Shown here: positions 52,197-60,017 of the stretch, piece by piece
How positions within the stretch are numbered: position 1 is the stretch's first letter
Layout of the letters: every line of letters begins with the position of its first letter
NCBI RefSeq assembly: GCF_025685685.1
Contig: NZ_JAGSYH010000004.1
Span: 620,001 to 684,000, forward strand
DNA from: Acidicapsa dinghuensis
GTDB lineage: Bacteria; Acidobacteriota; Terriglobia; Terriglobales; Acidobacteriaceae
DNA length: 64,000 nucleotides
Reading direction: 5' to 3'
The notes under the pieces: generated by a model
The model's input: the letters and a program-made list of their open reading frames with translations, nothing else
What the model was told of the DNA's origin: nothing
The model's database searches: none
Translations under genes and position numbers: made by a program

Positions 52197-54347
52197 GTGA
52201 ACAGATCCGTGTATAGAGTGATGGTGGCCGTCGCCGGCTTGGCGGTGCTCGGGATGACCGTAACGCTGGCCGGCGCACAAACCGCCCATCGACCGGCTTT
52301 TACACTCAACGATGTGATGCAGGCGCCGTTTGCGTCGGACATGCTGGCCGCGCCCAGGGGCACATCCGTGGCGTGGGTAGTTAACGCGAAGGGCTGCAGT
52401 AATATCTGGGTGGCAGACCCTTCCAATCACGCGAAAGCGCGTCAGATCACACCGTACACAGAGGACGACGGTTTCGATATCGGCGAACTGGCGTGGTCGC
52501 CGGATACGAAGTCGATCGCCTTCACACGGGGCCAGAGTCTTGAGGATGAGACTCCGTCCAATGTTAATAACTCCCCGGAAGGCCCGCTTCCCAAGGAAGT
52601 ATGGGTCGTTGCTACGGCCGGCGGCGCGCCGCATAAGGTCGGCGCGGGAGACTCTCCTATCTTCTCGCCCGATGGCAGGCGGCTGCTGTTTGTCGACAAG
52701 AAGACGATTCTGACGGTGGCCGCGAGCGGCGATGGCGCCGCGCAGCCATTGCTTATCGATCAGGGAACAGTGGACTCGCTAACATGGGCGCCGGACGGCA
52801 AGCGCCTGGCGTTCGTGAGCCATCGAGCCAGCCACTCGCTGATCGGTGTCTACGATTTCGTTGACCAAACCATCGTCTGGTTGAGTCCGAGTCTCGACTA
52901 CGACAGCTCTCCCGAGTTCTCACCGGACGGCGCACGGATCGCCTTTGTTCATGTGCCGGCCCAGAAAACTCCCCCCGCATTCTTCTCCCAACGCAGCGGA
53001 CGGCCGTGGTCGATCTGGACGGCGGACGTGAAAACCGGCCAGGGGCGACGTGTCTGGATTGCCGACGCTGGACCCGGAAGTGTATTCCATCCAACGCGCT
53101 CGGCGACGAACGACGTTCCCGACGTTGACTCGGCGACAAACCTGTTCTGGACCAACCATGATGATCTCGTGTTCCCCTGGGAGAAAAGCGGCTGGCTGCA
53201 TCTATATGCCGTCCCCGTGCGGGGCGGCGCGGCCCGCGCACTCACGGTGGGAAAGTTCGAGGTCACACACGTCGTCTTCAGCCAGGACCGCAAGCGCCTG
53301 GTCTATTCGTCCACTCAGGATGACACCGACAGGTTGCATATCTGGACGGTCGATGCCGAGCACGGTTCGGCGGTGCGCACCGCCCAGAGCCAGGCCATCG
53401 AAGATTATCCGCAGATCGGCGCCGATGGCGCTCTTTTCGCATTGCAGAGCGACGGCAACCAACCGCTGCATCCGATCGCGTTGAGTGCGGAGGGGCAATG
53501 GCAGCGGCTCGCTCCGGAAACCATCCCGTCCTCCTTCCCGAGTTCCAAGCTCGTCATGCCCCAGGCCGTGACCTTTACGGCGAAGGATGGCCAGGAAGCG
53601 CACGCGCAACTGTTCCTACCACGCGAAACCACCTCCAAGCCGCACCCGGCGATTCTGTTCTTTCACGGCGGCCCTCAAAGACAGATGTTTCTGGGGTTCA
53701 ATACCAACCGTTCGTATAGCTGGATATACGCCTTTAATCAGTACCTCGTGGCCGAGGGCTACATCGTGCTGTCAGTCAACTATCGCGGTGGTACCGGCTA
53801 TGGCCTTGACTACAGAGAGGCCGACAACCTCGGCCCCGGCGGCAGCAGCGAACTCAATGACCTGTTCGGCGCTATCACCTATCTGCGAGGCCGACAGGAC
53901 GTCGACTCCCATAGATTAGGCATCTGGGGGCCAAGCTATGGGGGACTCATGACGGCTCTCGGTCTCGCGCGCGCCTCAGATGCATTCGCGGCCGGTGTCG
54001 ATTATGCGGGCATACATAACTGGTCGACGTTCCTGTCCTCGGTGGGCGACCCAATCGACGGAGGCGATGCGAACCGCCGGGCGGTGGAATCCTCCCCCAT
54101 CGCGACCATCGACCAGTGGCACTCGCCCGTGCTGCTTGTGCAGGCGGACGACGACGACGTTGTACCCTCCCCGCAGGCCGCCGAACTCATCGAAGGCTTG
54201 AGGTCGCACAACATCGACCATGACGTAATCATGATCCCGAACGAGATTCATGACCTCGCGCGCTACTCATCGTGGATGATTTTGTTCAATGCGGCGGATG
54301 TGTACTTCGATCGGTATTTGGGCAAGCGGAGCGCGCCAGATCCGTAA
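52197..54347 (+). CDS. Exported S9-family (prolyl oligopeptidase-type) peptidase
   Basis: The 716-residue product starts at GTG 52197 (GGAG 8 bases upstream); an in-frame GTG at 52173 is less likely. A signal peptide (about residues 1-28, ending LAGAQ) precedes a beta-propeller with repeated SPDG motifs (about 60-420). The alpha/beta hydrolase domain has nucleophile Ser in GIWGPSYGG, Asp in LVQADDDDVVP and His in PNEIHDLA. It should be an active periplasmic aminopeptidase/oligopeptidase. It is divergent from LysR. Confidence 0.9.
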   Translation: MNRSVYRVMVAVAGLAVLGMTVTLAGAQTAHRPAFTLNDVMQAPFASDMLAAPRGTSVAWVVNAKGCSNIWVADPSNHAKARQITPYTEDDGFDIGELAWSPDTKSIAFTRGQSLEDETPSNVNNSPEGPLPKEVWVVATAGGAPHKVGAGDSPIFSPDGRRLLFVDKKTILTVAASGDGAAQPLLIDQGTVDSLTWAPDGKRLAFVSHRASHSLIGVYDFVDQTIVWLSPSLDYDSSPEFSPDGARIAFVHVPAQKTPPAFFSQRSGRPWSIWTADVKTGQGRRVWIADAGPGSVFHPTRSATNDVPDVDSATNLFWTNHDDLVFPWEKSGWLHLYAVPVRGGAARALTVGKFEVTHVVFSQDRKRLVYSSTQDDTDRLHIWTVDAEHGSAVRTAQSQAIEDYPQIGADGALFALQSDGNQPLHPIALSAEGQWQRLAPETIPSSFPSSKLVMPQAVTFTAKDGQEAHAQLFLPRETTSKPHPAILFFHGGPQRQMFLGFNTNRSYSWIYAFNQYLVAEGYIVLSVNYRGGTGYGLDYREADNLGPGGSSELNDLFGAITYLRGRQDVDSHRLGIWGPSYGGLMTALGLARASDAFAAGVDYAGIHNWSTFLSSVGDPIDGGDANRRAVESSPIATIDQWHSPVLLVQADDDDVVPSPQAAELIEGLRSHNIDHDVIMIPNEIHDLARYSSWMILFNAADVYFDRYLGKRSAPDP

Positions 54348-54470
54348 GCAGATCCATTACTACGGTTTTGATCCACGGTGTGTGGGCCATTCGCTGAGGC
54401 TTTGAAAAACCAGGTATGGCGCCTTTGGAAGGTATGGGCAGAACTGCCCGCAATTTGCAAGGGAGAGAAA

Positions 54471-54980
54471 ATGCTGCAAACACTAATTTCAACGGCGATT
54501 CTGGCCGGCGTACTACCCGGAACTGCGACGATGGCACAGGCGCCAGATGCCGCCTGTGCGTTGCCTTCAGACCCCAAGGACATTCCCGCTGCGCTTGATG
54601 CGGCAATTACCGGGCCCGCGGACAAAGATCGAGGCTGCATGAAGGCCCTCTTAATACCCGAAGCACGCCTGATGTTTGTTTCACTCGGCGCTGACGGAGC
54701 GCCAACCTACAGGGTCGAGAACCTGGACGATTGGATCGCCCGCGTCAAAGCCCGTGGTCACGCCGTGCTCGAAGAAAAGCAACTGAAATTTCGCATTGAG
54801 CGCTACGGCAACATCGCGCACTTATGGAGCAGCTACACGCTCGAAAGCGACGGCAAGCGAATCGCGCGCGGCATCAACAGCATTCAAGCAATCAAAGAAA
54901 CCGGCGGCTGGCGAGTTACAAGCATCCTGGTGCAGGCTGAGTCGGCCACTGCACCACTTCCCAAGGAATATCTACCGTAA
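54471..54980 (+). CDS. Exported NTF2/SnoaL-like protein
   Basis: ATG 54471 has GGGAGAG upstream. The 169-residue protein has a signal peptide (MLQTLISTAILAGVLPG ... MAQA), then an NTF2-like core: DWIARVKARGHAVLEEKQL, IERYGNIAHLWSSYTLES and GGWRVTSILVQAES. Such proteins are ligand-binding or small enzymes; the function cannot be told. It follows the S9 peptidase on the same strand and may belong to its transcript. Confidence 0.75.
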   Translation: MLQTLISTAILAGVLPGTATMAQAPDAACALPSDPKDIPAALDAAITGPADKDRGCMKALLIPEARLMFVSLGADGAPTYRVENLDDWIARVKARGHAVLEEKQLKFRIERYGNIAHLWSSYTLESDGKRIARGINSIQAIKETGGWRVTSILVQAESATAPLPKEYLP

Positions 54981-55136
54981 GGGAAGCAAGCTCAAAAGCA
55001 GAGAGCTGGGGAAGGTTCGCGCAACTTCGCACAAGACAACTCCCTTTCCCCTAAACCTATTGGGAGTTCATGCCCGGTTCTTCACGCTTGAGAATCTGGC
55101 TTAAGCCAGAATGGAACGCGAGGAGGATTGGGTTTC

Positions 55137-56150
55137 ATGAATACGTTGATTGTCGGGGCTGGAGCGTTAGGCGGAGTGATTACGGGGCGCTTGCTAGATG
55201 CTGGCGTTGAGGTTGCGCTCGCGACGCGAGACCGTACTTCATCTGATCGGCTGCTGACGAGTGGAATACGCATCAGTGGAGTAGAAGGTGACGTCATGGT
55301 TGATGTTAACCGCGTTGCACCATTGTCAGACTACAGGGGCCAGTCCTTCGATCTCGTCCTGCTGGCGACCAAAGCTCAGTCGGCCATCGAACTTGCTCCG
55401 CAACTGATCCCTCTGCTTGCACCGGGCGGGACGTTGTTGCCCATCCAAAACGGTGGCATTCCGCGTCTTTTGGCAGACGAAGTCGGAGAGGAATACGTTC
55501 TGGGAGGCCTTTCGAATCTCGGAGCCACCATGATTACTCATGGGGTATATGAACAGCGAAATGCGGGGCACATTCTCATCGGCGAACTTCGCGGAGGAAA
55601 TAGCGGACGTACCATCGCGGTGGATCAATGGCTTGCTCAAGGGATTAGTGTCCGAACAACGTGCAATTTCCGTGGCTCCATGTGGTCGAAATTGCTGCTC
55701 AATTGTTCTGTAACCACCATTGGCGCAATCGTTGGCTGCACGATGCGGGAATACGTCCAGCTTCCACTGGGGCGAGAGGTATTCGAGAAGATCTACTCGG
55801 AAGTACTCAATGTCGTGCTGGCCCTTGGAGAACAACCAGAAACGATGCTGGTCGAGCCGATTCCTCCGTGTAGGACGGGAAGCGGTGATACATCTCAAGC
55901 GTATGAGGGCTGGTTTCAAAAGATAGTTGATAACTATGGCGACACCAAGCCTTCAATGCTCCAAGATTTTGAGCGTGGCCGCTCGACTGAAATCGATTTT
56001 ATTAATGGCTATGTCGTCGGACTTGGGAAGCAGAACGGAATAAACGTTGAATTCAATGAGGTGATTGTTGCGATAGTTAAGGCAATCGCTGGCGGAGATA
56101 CTCGTCCATCAGCGGATCACCTCAGTGCAATCATCGCGAGGGCTTCCTAG
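55137..56150 (+). CDS. Ketopantoate reductase-like (ApbA/PanE family) protein
   Basis: The start is ATG 55137 (MNTLIVGAGALGG); the ribosome site AGGAGG precedes it by about 10 bases. The 337-residue protein has the Rossmann motif VGAGALGGVITGRLLDAG, the family motif NGGIPRLLADE and the C-terminal helical domain with MWSKLLLNCSVTTIGAIVGC and KPSMLQDFERGRSTEIDFINGYVV. It reduces a 2-oxo acid with NADPH, probably 2-dehydropantoate, though paralogues with other substrates are common. Confidence 0.9.
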   Translation: MNTLIVGAGALGGVITGRLLDAGVEVALATRDRTSSDRLLTSGIRISGVEGDVMVDVNRVAPLSDYRGQSFDLVLLATKAQSAIELAPQLIPLLAPGGTLLPIQNGGIPRLLADEVGEEYVLGGLSNLGATMITHGVYEQRNAGHILIGELRGGNSGRTIAVDQWLAQGISVRTTCNFRGSMWSKLLLNCSVTTIGAIVGCTMREYVQLPLGREVFEKIYSEVLNVVLALGEQPETMLVEPIPPCRTGSGDTSQAYEGWFQKIVDNYGDTKPSMLQDFERGRSTEIDFINGYVVGLGKQNGINVEFNEVIVAIVKAIAGGDTRPSADHLSAIIARAS

Positions 56151-56193
56151 AATAAAGTGCGTTAATCGCCAGTAAGAGTGGATACCACGTTCT

Positions 56194-58119
56194 TCAATGT
56201 TGCAAATACTTGTGGAACCACTGCACAACAAGAAGATTCGACTTGATGCGCGTCGAAGTCTGATTCCATCCATGGCCCTCTCCAGGAAAGATCACCAACT
56301 GAACTGGCACTCTGTTCTTTTCGAGCGCAGACGCCATCTGCTTTGCTTCTCCAACCGGAACATTTGTATCGTGGTCGCCGTGCAAAATCAGGGTCGGGGC
56401 GATGATCTTGTCAACGTGGTTGATTGGAGATAGCGAGCGCAGGAGGTCCGCTTGCGTGTCTGGATCTCCGAACTCCGTCTTTGAGACAGCCGCCATCCAG
56501 CCTTCAGTGTTCTTGAAAAATGTCTCAAAGTTCACCATGCCGTACATATCCACTCCCGCGGCGAACAGGCGCGGATATGTCGAGAGTGCGGCCATCGTCA
56601 TGTATCCTCCATAAGAGCCCCCCATTATGCCAAGGCGTTTAGGATCCGCAATGCCTGCGCTTACGAGGAAGTCGGCTGTATCTTTCACGTCTCGTATGGC
56701 GTTGACGCGCAGAGCACCATTGTCCAGATTCATGAAGGCCTTCCCGAATCCTGCTGAACCTCGAATGTTCGGAGCAAACACGGCAATCCCTTGAGCGAGA
56801 AGCGATTGGTAGTCCGAGTGGAAGGTAGCCAACTCTTGGGTCTCTGGCCCGCCATGAATAGAGATAACGAGCGGAAAAGGCTTTGAACCGGGCTTCGGGA
56901 GGTAAAGCCAACCGGAAAGCGGCAGCCCATCGCTTGCCTTGAACTGCTTCAGTTCCGGACGCACAAGTTCATCTGTGTCGACGCCCGGATGATTGCTTAA
57001 CGAAATTTGTCGAAGCTGCATGGTGGTGAGGTTCAACGTCCAGATATTGGGTGCCTGAGTCGAGCCGTACAGGTTCAGAGCGAGCAATTTACCGTCTGGG
57101 GAAAAGGAAACTTCAACCGCATCGGCTTCTTCTGTGGGCAGTGTTGGTCCAGCCGAGAACTTCCCCGTCTGCGGATGAAAGAACTCGATCTCTGCACGCC
57201 CACCAACATTCCAAAAAAGGACGACCAGATCGCCGGAGCGATTGATGACCACGTTCCACAATTCCGCATTATCGCGGCTTTCAAGGACTTCCATCGGACC
57301 GGGTTCACCGGCTGCGGAAACTTTGATTCGCACGAATGCCAAGCGATCGCGTCCTGCGTCCGATCGCGCAAATACAGTGCGCCCGTCGGGCGTGATATGC
57401 CCATAAAACTGGCCTGATCCGGTATGAGATGTGAGCAGAGTTTCCTTTTTGTCCGCCAGTCGAACGAGGTATAAATCCTCATTCCCTCTATCATGGAGCC
57501 GGTATAGGAGCGCCAGCTTGCCATCTGCGGTCACGTCCAAAAAATCCCCTGTTCCCGTGTTGTATGCACTGGGTTGAAACGTGGGTGCCTGTGGGTCAAC
57601 AACGTAGTCATTCATACCGGTGCTTCCACCCATATTCGAGGCAATGAGAAGGCGTTTCCCATCGGCGCTCCAACCATCAAGCCAGTTATCGGCTTTATCG
57701 CTCGTTGTGACACGCTGAACTTGAGTTCCGTCTGGCCGCGCAATGAAGGTCTGTTCATTCAGGCCACCTTCCGGCGCCTCTGAGTATGCGAGCCAATCCT
57801 GAGTCGGTGACCAGTAGACGCTGGTCACCTCATTCTTCGAGGCCACGGCCAAGGTCGGCCAGCCACCCTCTGCCGGAGTGACCCATATTTGAGGAATGCC
57901 GTTGATGTCGCAGATCATGGCGAGTCGTCGGCTATCAGCCGAGAACGATGGCATATGGCAGCGAGAAATTCCAGACAGAGCCGTGATGAAATCTTGCTGC
58001 GCTTGTGCCGAATCCTGGGCGTCTAGAATGCGACACAAAGGGCCGTCAAGCAGCAGAACGTACCCCACAAAAAGTAAAAAGGCGTTATAAAAGCCGGATT
58101 TGACCCAAGAAATGATCAT
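56194..58119 (-). CDS. Exported S9-family peptidase (second copy)
   Basis: The 641-residue protein has an N-terminal hydrophobic segment (about 10-27), a propeller with WSADGKRL, SPDGKLLAL and TPDGRTVFA motifs, and a peptidase domain with nucleophile Ser in GIMGGSYGGYM, Asp in LHGDHDTNVP and His in GEGHGWNQ. It is only distantly related to the S9 peptidase at 52197. The product is predicted active, exported and able to degrade peptides. Confidence 0.9.
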   Translation of the reverse strand: MIISWVKSGFYNAFLLFVGYVLLLDGPLCRILDAQDSAQAQQDFITALSGISRCHMPSFSADSRRLAMICDINGIPQIWVTPAEGGWPTLAVASKNEVTSVYWSPTQDWLAYSEAPEGGLNEQTFIARPDGTQVQRVTTSDKADNWLDGWSADGKRLLIASNMGGSTGMNDYVVDPQAPTFQPSAYNTGTGDFLDVTADGKLALLYRLHDRGNEDLYLVRLADKKETLLTSHTGSGQFYGHITPDGRTVFARSDAGRDRLAFVRIKVSAAGEPGPMEVLESRDNAELWNVVINRSGDLVVLFWNVGGRAEIEFFHPQTGKFSAGPTLPTEEADAVEVSFSPDGKLLALNLYGSTQAPNIWTLNLTTMQLRQISLSNHPGVDTDELVRPELKQFKASDGLPLSGWLYLPKPGSKPFPLVISIHGGPETQELATFHSDYQSLLAQGIAVFAPNIRGSAGFGKAFMNLDNGALRVNAIRDVKDTADFLVSAGIADPKRLGIMGGSYGGYMTMAALSTYPRLFAAGVDMYGMVNFETFFKNTEGWMAAVSKTEFGDPDTQADLLRSLSPINHVDKIIAPTLILHGDHDTNVPVGEAKQMASALEKNRVPVQLVIFPGEGHGWNQTSTRIKSNLLVVQWFHKYLQH

Positions 58120-58211
58120 GAATCACCCTACTAAGATTTTGCTCTGGGAGCCCATGGAAAAGCTTGGAAATTCTTAGCGTGGGCCGATCCCAGATTAGAA
58201 TGCCTTCGCCG

Positions 58212-59024
58212 CTATCCATGAACACGAGTCAGCCGATACTGAGCGGGTGTATAGCCGAACTGTCGCCGGAATGCGGTCGTCAGATGACTCTGGTCGTAAA
58301 ACCCGCATGCAGAGCTAATATCGGCGATTGATCGTTCGGGCAAAAGGAGCATCTCTCGCGCCCGAAGTATTCTGCGTTCCCGAACGAACTGGATCATGCT
58401 CTTGCCGTACCAACGCCGGAACTCTCTCGATACATGAGTCGGATGACGCTCTACTGCACGCGAAAGCTGCGGCAGGCTCATGGAGGAGGTACAGTATGCA
58501 TCCAGGTATTCACGAGCTTTCTCCAACCAGTTGGGCGGCGAGATAGCGCGCCCGATTTTGACGCGATTCAAGAGCCCTGTCAGGTCCAGTATGGCCGTGT
58601 GTACTGCAAATCCAGCCAGGTTGTCCTGAGAGCTGAACTCATTCCATAGGCTTCGGCAAATGTTAGTCGCCATACTATGCCGAATTTCTCCACTATCTAT
58701 CTTTGACAATGGTGCCTCAATCTCGCAGAAGTGATGCGGCCGAATTTCAAGGTTCAAACAAAGTGATCCTAATCTAAAGTTGCTCGCATGCACTTCGTCC
58801 GGAGCCAAGTAACGCACAGAGTTTACATCACAGAGAGCTTCCCGCCCTCTGCAAGTTTGGTAATACGCTCCTTCAAGGACTACAACGAAGAAGGCGCTCT
58901 CGTGTCGATGGTTCTCCAGTCGTGAACCTGGATGATGGTAGGTAGCGACGAGGGCGCAATCCTCAAAGACTTGCCGTCTCGTGATTGTGCCTGTGACCGG
59001 GAGTGAGTCTGCTGAACGCTGCAT
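58212..59024 (-). CDS. AraC-family transcriptional regulator
   Basis: The start is set at ATG 59024 (MQRSADSLPVTG), which has TTGAGGACAACG upstream. The longer frame runs back into the repeated sequence near 59071 and is not native. The 270-residue regulator has a cupin-like N-terminal part (HHPGSRLENHRHESAFFVVVLEG) and two C-terminal HTH motifs (LPQLSRAVERHPTHVSREF; SIADISSACGFYDQSHLTTAFRR). It may control the divergent or adjacent genes, perhaps the S9 peptidase. Confidence 0.88.
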   Translation of the reverse strand: MQRSADSLPVTGTITRRQVFEDCALVATYHHPGSRLENHRHESAFFVVVLEGAYYQTCRGREALCDVNSVRYLAPDEVHASNFRLGSLCLNLEIRPHHFCEIEAPLSKIDSGEIRHSMATNICRSLWNEFSSQDNLAGFAVHTAILDLTGLLNRVKIGRAISPPNWLEKAREYLDAYCTSSMSLPQLSRAVERHPTHVSREFRRWYGKSMIQFVRERRILRAREMLLLPERSIADISSACGFYDQSHLTTAFRRQFGYTPAQYRLTRVHG

Positions 59025-59070
59025 CGTTGTCCTCAACAACTTTAGATGCATCGACGAATCCCAAGCGCTT

Positions 59071-59493
59071 GACTCCCGGCGCGCGGCCGGCGAGCTGGGG
59101 GCAGAAGCAACGACCGCGAAACTTACAGATCGTGGCCGGTACACGCTGAACGGCTAATGGGGAAACCATGTACGCTCTGCGAACCGTTGCAAAGGGCAGA
59201 TCGAATGCAATGGCGGGCAACCCCAAGTGCGCCCGTCCACCGAGGCGCATTGTGCCGTGGAAGGCTAACCTAGCGAACACTATGCCGGTCCGCATATAAA
59301 TACGCAAATGAGCGAAAGTCTTGGAACTTGGGCGGAGAATCAGACACAGAATTGCCATCGCCGCGCTTAAAGGCCGCGGGACTCTGGACGGCTTTCAAGC
59401 AATCGCGATATACGACGTTCGAAAACTGAAGACCGATTACAGGTCACAAATTGTTCGCTCGATGAGTGACTTGGCGATAATTCGCTCGTCGAA
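59071..59493. repeat. Dispersed 0.4 kb repeat, copy B, with truncated regulator remnant
   Basis: Bases 59071-59108 match 15019-15058, and 59109-59493 match 16158-16549. The intervening 1.1 kb of copy A (membrane protein and most of the winged-helix gene) is absent here. The regulator remnant reads TAKLTDRGRYTLNG and stops. The AraC gene's upstream edge abuts this copy. Confidence 0.8.
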
Positions 59494-59660
59494 ACGTTGT
59501 CGCCTGAATTTCTGCCTCGCAAGTCAAGAAACGACAAACTGCCCCCAAGTTTCCAAGTCTGCATCGACTGGAGAGAGGAGCGAAGGCGGCTAGGAGCGAA
59601 AGTACACTACCTGTTGCCTTCCCACTGGAGCTATGAAATACTCTCCTGTTGGTAGACAAA

Positions 59661-60017
59661 ATGAAGGACATGAGGCAGAGGACGGATGTTCCCCACGGAA
59701 CGCTGGGACTAATGGTCTTGAAGACCCTGGACGTGCTCGGGCCGTTGAATGGGTACGCAATTGCCCGCCGAATCGAGCAGATCAGTGGGGATTTGCTAGC
59801 CGTCAATCAGGGCACTCTATATCCTGTGCTGTTAAAGCTGGAGCAGGAAGGTGCGATTGAGTCTGAGTGGGGCACATCGGAGAACAACCGTCGGGCGCGG
59901 TTTTACCGGATGTCGCGAGCCGGGCGCAAACTTCTCCAGGCTGAGACTCGAGACTGGGAGCAGACGACCGCAATGCTGGGGCGCTTCTTCGAATTGACCG
60001 CGGAGGATTTGACGTGA
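59661..60017 (+). CDS. PadR-family transcriptional regulator
   Basis: The 118-residue winged-helix regulator starts at ATG 59661 (MKDMRQRTDVPHGTLGLM). Motifs: LMVLKTLDVLGPLNGYAIAR, NQGTLYPVLLKLEQEGAIES and RRARFYRMSRAGRKLL. PadR regulators of this form are coupled to ADOP permease genes in Acidobacteria; the stop overlaps the next start by 4 bases (GTGA). It probably represses the operon and responds to a hydrophobic or toxic ligand. Confidence 0.92.
   Translation: MKDMRQRTDVPHGTLGLMVLKTLDVLGPLNGYAIARRIEQISGDLLAVNQGTLYPVLLKLEQEGAIESEWGTSENNRRARFYRMSRAGRKLLQAETRDWEQTTAMLGRFFELTAEDLT

Noticed and set aside
58212..59144. Longer AraC protein beginning at 59144
   Set aside because: The added N-terminus falls in the dispersed repeat and reads like its translation; the ATG at 59024 has a better ribosome site.
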